DNA of 64,000 nucleotides from Ashinkailepas kermadecensis (lineage: Eukaryota; Arthropoda; Thecostraca; Neolepadidae), in NCBI GenBank assembly GCA_034440615.1, contig JAOTOM010004865.1, positions 434,001 through 498,000 on the forward strand, written 5' to 3'. Position 1 is the first letter of the stretch; every line of letters starts with the position of its first letter. Positions 24,901-36,639 of the stretch are shown piece after piece. Under the pieces are notes generated by a model. The model had not been told where the DNA came from. It did not search any database and was given only the letters and a program-made list of their open reading frames with translations. Position numbers and translations under genes: made by a program.

Positions 24901-25825
24901 TGTTGTTTGGTCAGCGAAATCATGCCTACTTTTATTTCCGCCGTCAAATTTTACAATTTTGATGGGCTAGGGATCACGGGAGTTCACAAGTTCACGAGGT
25001 CATGAGGTCACGGGGTCAATTGTAGGAAATACTGATATTTTATTTCGTAAAGGTTTCAGTTGATCCTTTTTCTCTGAAATATATATAATTTGCCACCCGT
25101 TCCACTTCTTATTGATGAGATATCCATCGTCAAGCCACCTCATGTTATTTGACCTAAAAATAATGCCGTAGGCTATACCTCAAAAATCGTTGGTCGAATT
25201 GGACTGAAATTTTCACACCAGTATTCAGTAGCAAACACTACCTTGTGAGCAAATTTTGTCTCAATCAAGAAATATGGGGTGAAGTGCATTGCTCGATCTG
25301 TCGTGGAACGCACCCACCTGTGGTCGGCTATGATGATAATAATAATGCAAACATAGAAAATGGCAGTTATCCGTTGTCTGTAATTGGACATTATATTCTT
25401 ATTTTGTTATTTCGTTATTGAGTTATTTTGACTTTAGACATGTTTCAACTGTTGCTTTCATTCAGCTTGCTTTATGTTGCTGTTTTCCCCAGAAAACAAC
25501 TACTCTAGTTTGTTCACATATGTGTCCTGCGACAGACATGTTTCACCTGAATGACGATGCATACAGAATAACTGTGCAAATCAAGTGGTATGGAGCCTGA
25601 CTGAAAATGGTTGATTTTTTGCAACGTTTGTCTCCACCGCGACCTTATGTAGATACGAGGGGTCACCTTTCCCATCTGTTTCGCATAAAGGTAAAGTGAA
25701 ATTTTACCACTTGGTAACATCGGAGGACAATGAGTCAATTTGCACATGAATAATGCAGTACATATCTTCTTCACTAGGTCAATTAAGCTCCGCCTTTGCA
25801 CACACATGGACACACACACACACAC
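21931..25825. other. No gene recognised
   Basis: Mostly AT-rich DNA with poly(T) and poly(A) runs at 22390-22430 and 22690-22780. A short motif, TCTTACATGCCCCTATTTGG near 23180, resembles 20373-20392, hinting at another old repeat. Several copies of AGGTCA or GGTCAC lie at 24990-25020. No domain is seen in any frame. Confidence 0.45.
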
Positions 25826-25826
25826 A

Positions 25827-26102
<276 letters not shown>

Positions 26103-26107
<5 letters not shown>

Positions 26108-26330
26108 GATACATGTTTCTTGTGGTAAATGTAAGCTTATTCTTATTGGTCTCGCCTTCTTGTCATTTTGACTGTTTTGCCAGAGATAGAACTCGCATTT
26201 GTCACGTGTTTTGACTGGTGATTTTGTTCGGTGAATATCGAATTGTATACTTTGTACCTTGATGAAGGTAATAGCCGAAACATTGGTAAGCAGAATGAAA
26301 AATTTCAATTTTATATATCAATTTACTTCT
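26103..26330 (+). mobile_element. Penelope-type 3'-end remnant next to (TA)n
   Basis: The block TTGATGAAGG...GCCGAAACATTGG at 26259-26285 resembles the 3' part of the Penelope-like elements at 36.0 and 38.3 kb (CTGACGATGG...GGCCGAAACGTTGAG). It directly follows a (TA)n tract, as the others do. No reverse transcriptase sequence is attached. Confidence 0.45.
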
Positions 26331-26464
26331 CATTGTCATCGATCACTGAAATGTCGCAACATTGCAATGAAACGAACGTCCTTCGCCACCACTTGAGGTT
26401 GTCACGGTGATACCAGACATGTTCTTGGCAATATGTGTTTGTATTTTCATCAGGATATATCGAT

Positions 26465-26550
26465 CATAATCAATTTCATATTTCATAATCTCATAATTTC
26501 ATATAATTTCATAATTTAATTATTTCATAATTTCATAATTTCATAATCAA
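26465..26550. repeat. AT-rich microsatellite, TTTCATAA units
   Basis: TTTCATAA is repeated eight or nine times with small changes. Confidence 0.85.
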
Positions 26551-27394
26551 TGGACCCTATTTCAAGTCCTACTTATGAACGTAAGGTAACGGTATAGAAT
26601 AGACTACCATCTATCACATTGGAATGATCAAAATGGAAAGCACTTTAATTTTACGCTGGAAATGAGAATATTGCTTAAAAGCCTTATGTTTCGATGTCCT
26701 GTTTCATTAATGAAAGCTTAAAAGTTACTACATTATCTGGTGTTCCTTCTAAAACTTCGCAAGCGTTAATCTGAGCGCTCAACAAACAGAGTATTAACAA
26801 GAGAATCAACTGGCAATTACCAAATGCATAATGCCCACCCAAAACATGGCAGAATTTGATAGGCAAACACGTGAGGACATGCAATGCATTGTTCGCGGGG
26901 CTGGCTGAACTAGCCGCACCCAAGGCGAAATCCGGAATGCCTGCAGGAGGTGAAAATTCTACTTTAACCCTGAACTCATCCAAAATTGTTGGATGCAGCT
27001 GGACTAAGTGGATGGACCAAACAATGGAGGCAGTATACTGAATGCCTTTATGAAAATATAGTGCTGAAAAGTAATCTGAGAAGTAGATGAAAGCACCCCA
27101 CAGCTTCAAAGGGAAACTCGTGAGAAAGCAGCACCAGTCAACAACGGACAGTTAATTAACCGACCCATCACCGAGCAAAGCCAGTGTCAAATGCGACTAG
27201 CACAGGCACTGGCGGATCCAGCCAACTACCAACGGAAGGAGGAGGAGGAATCGTAACCGTAGTCTGGCCGCCAGGTCGACGTCGTAAGCGAATATAAATA
27301 GATAATGGTCCCTTCATCACCCTATTTAGGAGCTTGAGTCGTTCCTAATTGATTTTGTCCAATTTTATAATTTTGTTGGAGGACTTGGGGCGCC
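26551..27394. other. No gene recognised; one 141-residue minus frame left uncalled
   Basis: The minus-strand frame 26684-27109 has a hydrophobic stretch (LILLLILCLLSA) but no family motif, no good start context and no codon bias. It may be chance. Confidence 0.4.
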
Positions 27395-28375
27395 ATTCCC
27401 CTGCTCGGGTAGTTTACAGTACACATCGCACCGCAGCCGCCTCCCGACGTCCGTCCCCTGCTCGGGTAGTTTACAGTACACATCGCACCGCAGCCGCCTC
27501 CCGCCGTCCGTCCCCTGCTCGGGTAGTTTACAGTACACATCGCACCGCAGCCACCTCCCGCCGTCCGTCCCCTGCTCGGGTAGTTTACAGTACACATCGC
27601 ACCGCAGCCGCCTCCCGCCGTCCGTCCCCTGCTCGGATAGTTTACAGTACACATCGCACCGCAGCCGCCTCCCGCCGTCCGTCCCCTGCTCGGATAGTTT
27701 ACAGTACACATCGCACCGCAGCCGCCTCCCGCCGTCCGTCCCCTGCTCGGATAGTTTACAGTACACATCGCACCGCAGCCGCCTCCCGCCGTCCGTCCCC
27801 TGCTCGGGTAGTTTACAGTACACATCGCACCGCAGCCGCCTCCCGCCGTCCGTCCCCTGCTCGGGTAGTTTACAGTACACATCGCACCACAGCCGCCTCC
27901 CGCCGTCCGTCCCCTGCTCGGGTAGTTCACAGTACACATCGCACCGCAGCCACCTCCCGCCGTCCGTCCCCTGCTCGGGTAGTTTACAGTACACATCGCA
28001 CCACAGCCGCCTCCCGCCGTCCGTCCCCTGCTCGGGTAGTTTACAGTACACATCGCACCACAGCCGCCTCCCACCGTCCGTCCCCTGCTCGGGTAGTTTA
28101 CAGTACACATCGCACCACAGCCGCCTCCCACCGTCCGTCCCCTGCTCGGGTAGTTTACAGTACACATCGCACCACAGCCGCCTCCCGCCGTCCGTCCCCT
28201 GCTCGGGTAGTTTACAGTACACATCGCACCGCAGCCGCCTCCCGCCGTCCGTCCCCTGCTCGGGTAGTTCACAGTACACATCGCACCGCAGCCGCCTCCC
28301 GCCGTCCGTCCCCTGCTCGGGTAGTTTACAGTACACATCGCACCGCAGCCGCCTCCCACCGTCTGTCCCATATCC
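27395..28375. repeat. 57-bp minisatellite, 17 copies
   Basis: Units contain the words CCCTGCTCGGGTAGTTTACA and GTACACATCGCACC. Copies differ by a few single-base changes (GGGTAG or GGATAG; CCGCAG or CCACAG; TTTACA or TTCACA). Because 57 is a multiple of three and the unit lacks stops, one plus and two minus frames stay open across it (349, 409 and 338 residues). The variants change residues freely, with no sign of protein constraint. Confidence 0.96.
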
Positions 28376-29435
28376 AGCCACGGCCGGTTAACCCTTGACC
28401 CTTGCCTCGTCATGTCACCACGCGACCTGCGCTCCCCGAGGCTCTCAGTGTCAATTGTTGACTGTCTGTCGTGATGGAAATGGCGGTGCAGTGCAGCTGC
28501 GGCACCATCCTGTGGGATTTCCGCGGAGTTTTCACTCCGGTAAATCTGCACTCCGTACCCGCATTAGTATGGGGAGCAATGAGGCCAGCTGCCAAGGTGT
28601 GCCATCCAGAGTTTTGGTACCCACTGGACGTTATGGCCCCCATTATGGTTTGTCGCTGACTGGGGAGTGTGGTGGGGAGATTCCCCTGAAAATATACGGG
28701 GCTGTATTGTAGGTAGCATCGTAGCATAACTCGCGTTGGTCTTCGTGGGTTTCGTGGCGTCGAGACAGATTGCAGCGCATATTTTGCATCAATCCAAACC
28801 GCTTGCGAATTTGAATCTTGTTGTTAACATGATACCAGTAGCGAACAGAAAAAGGAAGAATTGTTTAATATCTTCCTTTTTGTAAGGATATTGTTCTTAC
28901 ATAGAAAATTAGGATAGGTTAGGTTAGGCCGAGTTGCATTTATTTATCATTTTAACCTTGTTTTTATGCTATGGTATTATTACCCAGCTCCAAGCCCCTA
29001 GCTTGGCGTATTTTGTCTGTCAACTGAAAAGTATGCATTTGCAGAGGAAATGAGTGGTCACCTCGTTAACCACACTTATACACATTCCATTTAGAAAATA
29101 AACACCAAGAATTAAAAATGCTTAAAGTACAGATTTACGGGAAAACGCAATAGAATGATACCGGTAACGACTACGTCAAAAGTCAGACGAATTCGTGATA
29201 TCTTGTCAGACAGGTGCACACGCGAGTGTCCCTTGTGCACTCGTCCAGTTCAGGTATAAGGTGGCATTGGGGACGCTGAATGGGCGATCGAGCTAGCGAG
29301 CTTTTCTGCGATATGCACGGGAGTAGACTCGCTCGGGTATCGTCCTCGCTTGTAATAATCTCAGCAAGCCAACGAGGTTAATAAAATCGGCAGTGCCCAC
29401 GGGCGGAAGGTCGTCAAATTTGTCCAATGGGCGCG
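28376..29435. other. No gene recognised
   Basis: Spacer between two minisatellites. Frames of about 105 residues on each strand at 28395-28727 have no domain. Polypyrimidine and AT-rich DNA fill the rest. Confidence 0.45.
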
Positions 29436-29443
29436 GATGGTGG

Positions 29444-30180
29444 CTGTCAGTTACGGTGTCGGCACCAGCCTGCTGTTGTCTCCCGGCGGCTGTCAGTTCA
29501 GGTGTCCGCACCAGCCGGCTGTTGTCTCCCGGCGGCTGTCAGTTCAGGTGTCCGCACCAGCCGGCTGTTGTCTCCCGGCGGCTGTCAGTTCAGGTGTCGA
29601 CACCAGCCGGCTGTTGTCTCCCGGTAGCTGTCAGTTCAGGTGTCGACACCAGCCGGCTGTTGTCTCCCGGCGGCTGTCAGTTCAGGTACCGACACCAACT
29701 GGCTGTTGTCTCCCGGCGGCTGGCAGTTACGGTGTCCGCACCAGCCGGCTGTTGTCTCCCGGCGGCTGTCAGTTCAGGTGCCGACACCAGCCGGCTGTTG
29801 TCTCCCGGCGGCTGTCAGTTCAGGTATCGGGACCAGCCGGCTGTTGTCTCCCGGCGGCTGTCAGTTCAGGTGTCGACACCAGCCTGCTGTTGTCTCCCGG
29901 CGGCTGTCAGTTCAGGTACCGACACCAACTGGCTGTTGTCTCCCGGCGGCTGTCAGTTCAGGTATCGGCACCAGCCGGCTGTTGTCTCTCGGCGGCTGTC
30001 AGTTCAGGTATCGGCACCAGCCTGCTGTTGTCTCCCGACGGCTGTCAGTTCAAGTGTCGACACCAGTCGGCTGCTGTTGTCTCACAGCGGCTGTCAGTTC
30101 AGGTTCCGACACCAGTCTGCTGCTGTTATTTGCCGGCGGCTGTCAGTTCAGGTACCGGCACCAGCCGGCTGCCACCGTCT
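29444..30180. repeat. 46-bp minisatellite, about 16 copies
   Basis: Units start every 46 bp from 29444 (for example 29490 and 29536) and contain GGCTGTCAGTTCAGGT and GCTGTTGTCTCCCGG. Later copies (30060-30140) carry an extra CTG, making them 49 bp. All three plus frames are open because the unit has no stop in any phase. Confidence 0.96.
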
Positions 30181-30251
30181 CCCGGCGACGCCGACGAACA
30201 CCCTGCTGGTCACCTCACCGCCGCCGGTTGGTACAAAACGAGACGGCTCAT

Positions 30252-30311
30252 GCCGTTCAGTTCAGCCAATTTGTGCGGAACGCCGTTCAGTTCAGCCAAT
30301 TTGTGCGGAAC
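30252..30311. repeat. 30-bp tandem duplication, two copies
   Basis: Copies at 30252-30281 and 30282-30311 read as identical. Each contains TTCAGTTCAGCCAATTTG, sharing the GTTCAG word with the neighbouring 46-bp unit. Confidence 0.9.
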
Positions 30312-30521
30312 GGCCGACTGGCCGACCGACTCACCGCCCAGAGGCCCACATTACAGTGGGCCCGACAGAGTGGCGAGAAAGCCTCGGCTCGCCCGCGGCG
30401 TCGCCGGCCGTTCCGGTGGACCGCACTGCGACGTGAGCCACTGGAGCGACGTCGGACGACCAGGCCGAGCTTCGATGCGGCTTTAGAGTCGATTGGATGG
30501 CTGGCTCTGTGGCTTACAACC

Positions 30522-30735
30522 GGATCGCAGGTCCGTGGTGGGAGATTGGGTGTGACAGTACTATATCCGTATTACTGGATCGAAGATCCGTGGTGGGAGA
30601 TCAGGTGTGACAGTCCTATATCCTTACCACTGGATCGAAGGTCCGTGGTGGGAGATCGGGTGTGACAGTACTATATCATTACGATTGGATCGAAAGTCTG
30701 TGGGCGGAGATCAGGTGTGACAGTATCCTCATTCG
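30522..30735. repeat. 55-bp tandem repeat, about 3.9 copies
   Basis: Units begin with GGATCG at 30522, 30577, 30632 and 30687 and contain CCGTGGTGGGAGAT and TGTGACAGT. The last copy is the most diverged. Confidence 0.93.
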
Positions 30736-31418
30736 AACACAGCCCAGATGTCATAGCCTGTCGAGGTGAAAGCTTCATGTGGTCGTGTGGTCTATTCACT
30801 ATTCAGCCCGGGTCACACATCGATCAGCTTCGTCTCACCGTGGCCAAAACTTGCCGAGGTATGACTTTGAGGAGAGTCCGTGGGAAATGTCGAGAGTTGG
30901 CAGCACACAGACCGCTAAGTGTTGGATCGCATACTCGCTGGTTATGCTACATTTTCCTCGATCGTAGAAATAGCACATTTCCTGAGATACACATCATTGT
31001 CACAACGGAGGTCGTAGAATAACTGGATATGTGTAGACCATCCGGGTCATCTGTAGAATATACTCAAATTTATTTCTAGCCGTACTGCAACCTTGGTTTT
31101 CCGCTGCGCTTCGCTGCATATAGAACCAATATACTGCGCCAGCAAAAGCGGACGCTGAACTAGACAGCGCAAGAGACGGGCTATGCGACTCCCTTGGTAC
31201 AGTTCCTCTCTGAGGATGGGGCACGACACTGCGGGAGGAACCTGCGTGGACCAACCACGCAGTTGCACTCTCTTGGCATGTTCTGAAGACACCTTAGTGC
31301 GCCCAACATTCGCGGTGGAGCAGCAATTTTGATGAATAAGCAACATCTATTCACAGCCAGGCACAGTGTATTCGTCTTCGGGACGGGTCCTCCGGTGCTC
31401 GGCAGCTGAGCGTGATTG
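30736..31418. other. No gene recognised
   Basis: Spacer between the 55-bp and 25-bp arrays. No domain in any frame. Confidence 0.45.
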
Positions 31419-32066
31419 TGGACATGGTGGACTGTGCCAATGGTGGACATGGTGGACTGTGCCAATGGTGGACATGGTGGACTGTGCCAATGGTGGACAT
31501 GGTGGACTGTGCCAATGGTGGACATGGTGGCCTGTGCCAATGGTGGACATGGTGGCCTGTGCCAATGGTGGACATGGTGGCCTGTGCCAATGGTGGACAT
31601 GGTGGACTGTGCCAATGGTGGACATGGTGGCCTGTGCCAATGGTGGACATGGTGGACTGTGCCAATGGTGGACATGGTGGACTGTGCCAATGGTGGACAT
31701 GGTGGACTGTGTCAATGGTGGACATGGTGGCCTGTGCCAATGGTGGACATGGTGGACTGTGCCAATGGTGGACATGGTGGACTGTGCCAATGGTGGACAT
31801 GGTGGACTGTGCCAATGGTGGACATGGTGGACTGTGCCAATGGTGGACATGGTGGCCTGTGCCAATGGTGGACATGGTGGACTGTGCCAATGGTGGACAT
31901 GGTGGCCTGTGCCAATGGTGGACATGGTGGACTGTGCCAATGGTGGACATGGTGGACTGTGCCAATGGTGGACATGGTGGACTGTGCCAATGGTGGACAT
32001 GGTGGACTGTGCCAATGGTGGACATGGTGGACTGTGCCAATGGTGGACATGGTGGACTGTGCCAAT
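31419..32066. repeat. 25-bp minisatellite, 26 copies, two alternating unit types
   Basis: The unit contains GTGGACATGGTGG and CTGTGCCAAT. It is almost perfectly kept; nearly all variation is one A/C site (GGTGGACTG or GGTGGCCTG). The C type occupies units 5, 6, 7, 9, 13, 18 and 20, and unit 12 alone has GTCAAT in place of GCCAAT. No phase has a stop, so five to six frames of 170-250 residues run through it; none is a gene. Confidence 0.97.
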
Positions 32067-32875
32067 GCGAGTAGCTGCAACTTCTCTTCTTTGAACACAA
32101 ACTGTGAGTACTTGAGGGTAAATATTGGGATCAAGTGTTGTTTTATATACTTTTGAGGGGACAAGTGCACCCTCAATGTTGGCTTTGCCCCGTACCCAAT
32201 AACTTCAACTTTTAGCATGGGACACCTCCAATCCATTTGGGCCTGCCCTTGGCCTTCACGTTTTCCTCCCTCCCCCCCCCCCCACATAATTTTCTGAATT
32301 CAACACTCATGATTGGAATGAGCGCTGGTGAAATGAAGGGATGAAATTAGAAGAGAAAGTTCTCGAGCAACATCAATATATTTTGAAAAACTGCAGGAAA
32401 GAAGTTAATTCGAGTTTGAAATGTGTCGCGGTTGGACCAACCCATATCGCCCAGACGAGCTTTTGTCGCATATGCAAGAGGCTATACCCGCTCCGGTTTC
32501 AACTGGCCGGTAGCCATTTATCAGCCCTGGCTGGTGCGGGGTTGAGTGTGAATGGACCGGTTGACAGAGCACCAAGGATTTTTTTAAAATCGCGAACACG
32601 AATAAACTGATCACGTGAGCGTGCCACCGCTTGGCGCAGCTGGTGTGGCATCCTTCGCTGACAGCATGGTGCACTATTTGAAGACGGATAGGTCATGTCA
32701 CCGAGCTCTGAAATCATCAGACGTGATATGCCAGATCGTCTTCCTCCGAAGTTGCAAATTATCCGGACAATTAATCGCACTTCCTGCTGGCAGATTGCCA
32801 ATGCTGGATGCGGTAAGGCGATGGCCGCCTCCACTGGCGTGCCTACGTTGGTTCGTTGACTGTTGCAATGACCTT
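32067..32875. other. No gene recognised
   Basis: Includes a C-run at 32268-32283. The frames at 32341-32947 show no domain. Confidence 0.45.
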
Positions 32876-32881
32876 AAGTTA

Positions 32882-33672
32882 CATTTTCAAGTTGGGGTTT
32901 GCTGTGACTTTGTTGTTGGCTTCCAGTTTCATTATGTCCTGATATAAAAGCTCCAGTTCAATCTTTTTTCCGGTGATATATTTCGGTTGGAAATGGCACT
33001 TGAGCCCAAGATTCAGGAGTTCTTCCTCGTCATTAGTGAGCTCAATGGATGAAAAGTTTACATACCCTCTTTGTGATTTTGGTAGAATGATGCTGCCTCC
33101 GTAGAGTGAGGAAAGTTTTTGGGGTAATTATCAACTTGAATTACCAGTAAGGCATGCCAACGTGAAAATATACTGTCAAAATACTCCAACATAAAGCCAC
33201 CTGACCGGGCAGTCAAAAATATACACTACACTAAGGAATACCGATGGAAACTAGCGCAGCACCAGATTGACGAAAAAATGCTACGATTCAGAAACTTGAA
33301 GCCAGGGCAGCACGCTTTCGAGGGAAGTTCGAGAACTATGACTTGTAGCAACGGATCAAAAACGAAATACAACTACAACTACACAGAACCAAAGAGAGAT
33401 CCGAGCGCGTTGTCAAGATGAGAATTACCAAAAAAACTTTCCTCACTCTACGGAGGCAGCATCATTCTACCTGAATCACAAAGAGGGTACGTAAACTTTT
33501 CATTCATTGAGCTCACTAATGACGAGGAAGAACTCCTGAATCTTGGGCTCAAGTGCCATCTCCAACTGAAATATGATATCACCGAAAAAAAAGATTGAAC
33601 TAGAGCTTTTATATCCGGACATAATGAAACTGGAAGCCAACATCAAAGTCACAGTAAACCCCAACTTGAAAA
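32882..33672. repeat. Inverted repeat arms of Penelope-like element 1
   Basis: The left arm is about 32882-33131 and the right arm about 33429-33672. Matching words include CTCACTCTACGGAGGCAGC (right, 33440-33458) and its complement near 33099-33117. Identity is high but not perfect. Confidence 0.88.
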
Positions 33673-35422
33673 AGCAGCTTCTTGCCGAAAGCACAAAGTC
33701 CAAAGGGAAACATAATCACAAGCCATTACTCAGTAAAGGTCTCCGGCTAGCTGCCAAAAACCTTAGGGAAAATGAACATATCATAGTCAGACGAGCCGAC
33801 AAGTCGTCAAACTTCGATATCTTAGACACGGAAGAATATCTGGATACAATTAGTACTATCCTCTCAGGCAAAACCAAGTGTATGCGCATAACCAGAGATT
33901 CTACTCAGGCACTAAAATCGAAGATCAGCAAGTTGATAAACACCGTCAATGCCGCCATAGGTGATATCAACCTGAAAAAGATCACCGGCGAATTTGCCAC
34001 AGGATATGCCTACGGTACCGTAAAAACGCACAAGCCTGGACCACCACTCCGCCCAATCACATCACAAATTCCGACGCCAACATACCAGCTAACAAACACT
34101 TTAAATAAACTCATAACGCCTTACGCGCCAGAAAAGTACAGTCTGAAGTCGACCGACGGGTTCCTTGATATTATCAAAACCAACCTACCAACAGGACTCC
34201 TAGCCTCACTGAACGTGGAAAATGTATTCACCAACGTACCTGTCAAACAAACAATTCAACTGACACTGGACTCCGTGTACCAACATCGCACCCTGCCTCC
34301 TCTGAAGATCCCAAAACCAATCCTGGGAAAACTTCTCCACATTTGTACCACCGAAGCACCATTTCGTGGACCTGATGGCAGCCTGTACCGGCAAATCGAA
34401 GAAGTGGCCATGGGCTCCCCTTTGGGATGCCTATTTGTTAATATGTATATATGCCACCTGGAAAGCAAGGTCTTAGAAAACAACCCTAACCTGAAGACTA
34501 ACATCTATTGTCGTTATGTCGATGACATTTTCGTCGACGTGCGAAACAAACCACACCTTTGTCAACTTCAAAGCGCACTGAAGTTGGAGTCTTTACTCAA
34601 TTTTACCACCGAAGTCGGCAACTCCAACCGAGTCAGCTTTCTCGATATTGACATAAATTGTACAGATGGCGCACTTAAGACAGAAGTACATCGGAAGAAA
34701 ACCAATGCAGGTCAATGCCTTAATACTAACAGCGAATGTCCCGACCACTACAAGTCAAGCGTCGTCAGGGCATTCGTGAGACGGACCCTCAATCACTGCT
34801 CAGACTGGCAGTCTATTCATGCCGAATACGATCAGAACAAATTCTAGTCAACAAAGGTTTTAGCAATACCATAATTGACAACGTGATCAGTGCCTATGTG
34901 AACAAGGCGAAAGAGCCACCTATCCGAAATCAAACATCCAACGTGAAGCTGTTTTACCGCAACCAAATGTCGACAACATACAAAGTCGACGAGCGCATCA
35001 TCCAACACATCGCAAAGCAAAATGTCAAACCAACCGACAAGTCTGACAAACTACAACTCTACATATATTACAAGAGCAAGAACATCGGTAGCCTCGTAAT
35101 GAAAATCTACAAAGTATCATGCCCTCACGAAGATTGTAGACTTCTCGGCGTAGAACACATCGGTATGACGACAACTACCCTATCACGCCGTCTCACGATG
35201 CACCTACAGGAGGGAGCACCATCGCAGCACATGCTCCAAGAACACCAACAGCGACTAACACGAACAGATTTGACACGCAACACCGTACTCTTTGGAGCAA
35301 CATCGGACAAGCGACGTCTTAGTGTTCTCGAGGCAATTTTAATCCGGGAACAAGAACCTGTCCTGAACGTGCACACACGGTCATGCATAACGCTTGAATT
35401 GTTCAATAATTCCATCCGGTAA
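33573..35422 (+). pseudogene. Penelope-like reverse transcriptase with GIY-YIG endonuclease, broken
   Basis: The first part (33573-34847, 424 residues) is the reverse transcriptase. It has the AMGSPLGCLFVN block, then YVDDIFVD with the catalytic pair at 34515-34526, and SFLDIDI downstream. A shift of one base near 34830-34847 moves the frame. The second part (to 35422) carries a linker and the GIY-YIG-type end: EHIGMTTTTLSRRLTMHL at about 35154-35207, then a conserved Glu in SVLEAILI near 35330. The protein would nick DNA with the GIY-YIG domain and copy RNA. Besides the shift, the motif A acidic residue is lost: the codon at 34212-34214 is Asn (LNVENVF) where Penelope enzymes have Asp. N-terminal coding remains, with stops, can be traced from about 33240. 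So this copy should be inactive. Confidence 0.9.
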
Positions 35423-35815
35423 ACAGTTGTTCAGTGTGTGCTATGTATGTGGTGTATGTTTTCGAAATGTAAGCCTAGATTAGCATTTCTTTCCAGAGGC
35501 GCTTGTGACAACAATAAGTGTGATCTTTAACTCTAAAATGATTTACTTTTGACCATTTTTGTTTGTTTGTTGCAGACTGGTGTGAACTGTGATAGCTAGA
35601 TGAATGCCGACATAATCTTTTGAAAATGGTGAAAGTACACCGAAATGTTAAGAATAAACGAATTATATCTGACGAATACTTTACGACCTAAATGAAGAAC
35701 AGAGACGAACACTCCGGGAGTTGGAAAGATGTACGAAAATGCTTATCAAAGCAAGATATGCTTTGGTCTTCAACAAAACATACCACGTGAAGATATACTG
35801 CCAAAATACTCCAAC

Positions 35816-35819
<4 letters not shown>

Positions 35820-35870
<51 letters not shown>

Positions 35871-35925
35871 TATATATATATATATATATATATATTTATT
35901 TACTTATACATATATATATATATTA
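35820..35925. repeat. (TA)n microsatellite between the two Penelope-like elements
   Basis: About 105 bp of alternating TA with a short TTTATTTACTT interruption near 35893-35904. It borders element 1 on its left side and element 2 on its right. Confidence 0.95.
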
Positions 35926-35926
35926 G

Positions 35927-36543
35927 GTGGAAATAAAATATACGACCTTCAATATACCAGGAGGTGCTGAGTTGATATCAAAAGTAACGATAAAGGTTAT
36001 ATTTTATTACTCAACGTTTCGGCCAGAGGTCATCGTCAGGAGCGATGAAAAAAGCTCCAGCTTAAAAAATTGAAAAAGGCACGCGGGGAAAAAGCGTACA
36101 AAAAGACACCGGGAATGCAGAAAAGCCTCCTCAGTGGTGCAGACACTCACAGAAACTCCAAACAAGAAACAAACTATGTCAAGAAGGAATCCTCTGAGGA
36201 AGCCCGAGCTATGTGTCGATACATATCGATACATGCATACACTCACGCACATATATATATGACATATATCCAATATAACGCGTAATACGTTCTATATATA
36301 ATTTATGATGATGTATATTTTATGTGATATACCAAGACGTCGTTTGCGTGTTTAGTTGCGGCCGTAGATAACGTATGTGTAGAGATTCGAGGACCTTCAG
36401 ATATGCGTTGTCCCTGGCTATTGCTAGAATTTCTACTTTGAAATTTGTGTTAGTGTCGCTGTGTTCCATGCCAGAATGTTTGTCGATCATGTGTTCGCCT
36501 AAAGGTGTGTATGCTCTCCGAAGTCTGGCATCTCCTAAGTGGC
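35927..36543 (-). repeat. Left inverted arm of Penelope-like element 2, with GIY-YIG C-terminal remnant
   Basis: On the minus strand a frame ending at 36320 reads RRAYTPLGEHMIDKHSG and continues as the C-terminal end of the GIY-YIG part (EILAIARDNAYLKVLESL), then the 3' UTR to 35927. The plus-strand right arm carries the same end. Confidence 0.88.
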
Positions 36544-36639
36544 AGGCATCTCCTAAGGAGGCGAGTGGTGACACCCTAGACAAGTTATCTTGGTTCTTGA
36601 GTAAGATTCTCGTCCAGGTACTAGCGTTAGCCCATCTGA

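Larger units (their letters stand above)
32880..35822 (+). mobile_element. Penelope-like element 1 with inverted 5' arm and a following partial copy
   Basis: A reverse transcriptase plus GIY-YIG body lies at 33573-35422. Upstream, 32882-33131 is the inverted complement of 33429-33672, with about 300 bp between the arms. Downstream of the body, 35690-35822 holds the beginning of another copy (words such as ATACTGCCAAAATACTCCAAC), matching 33155-33200 before the body. This head-to-tail and inverted arrangement is what Penelope elements are known for. The right side runs into (TA)n. Confidence 0.85.

Noticed and set aside
26684..27109. 141-residue minus-strand frame with a hydrophobic stretch
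   Set aside because: No family motif, codon bias or splice context supports it.
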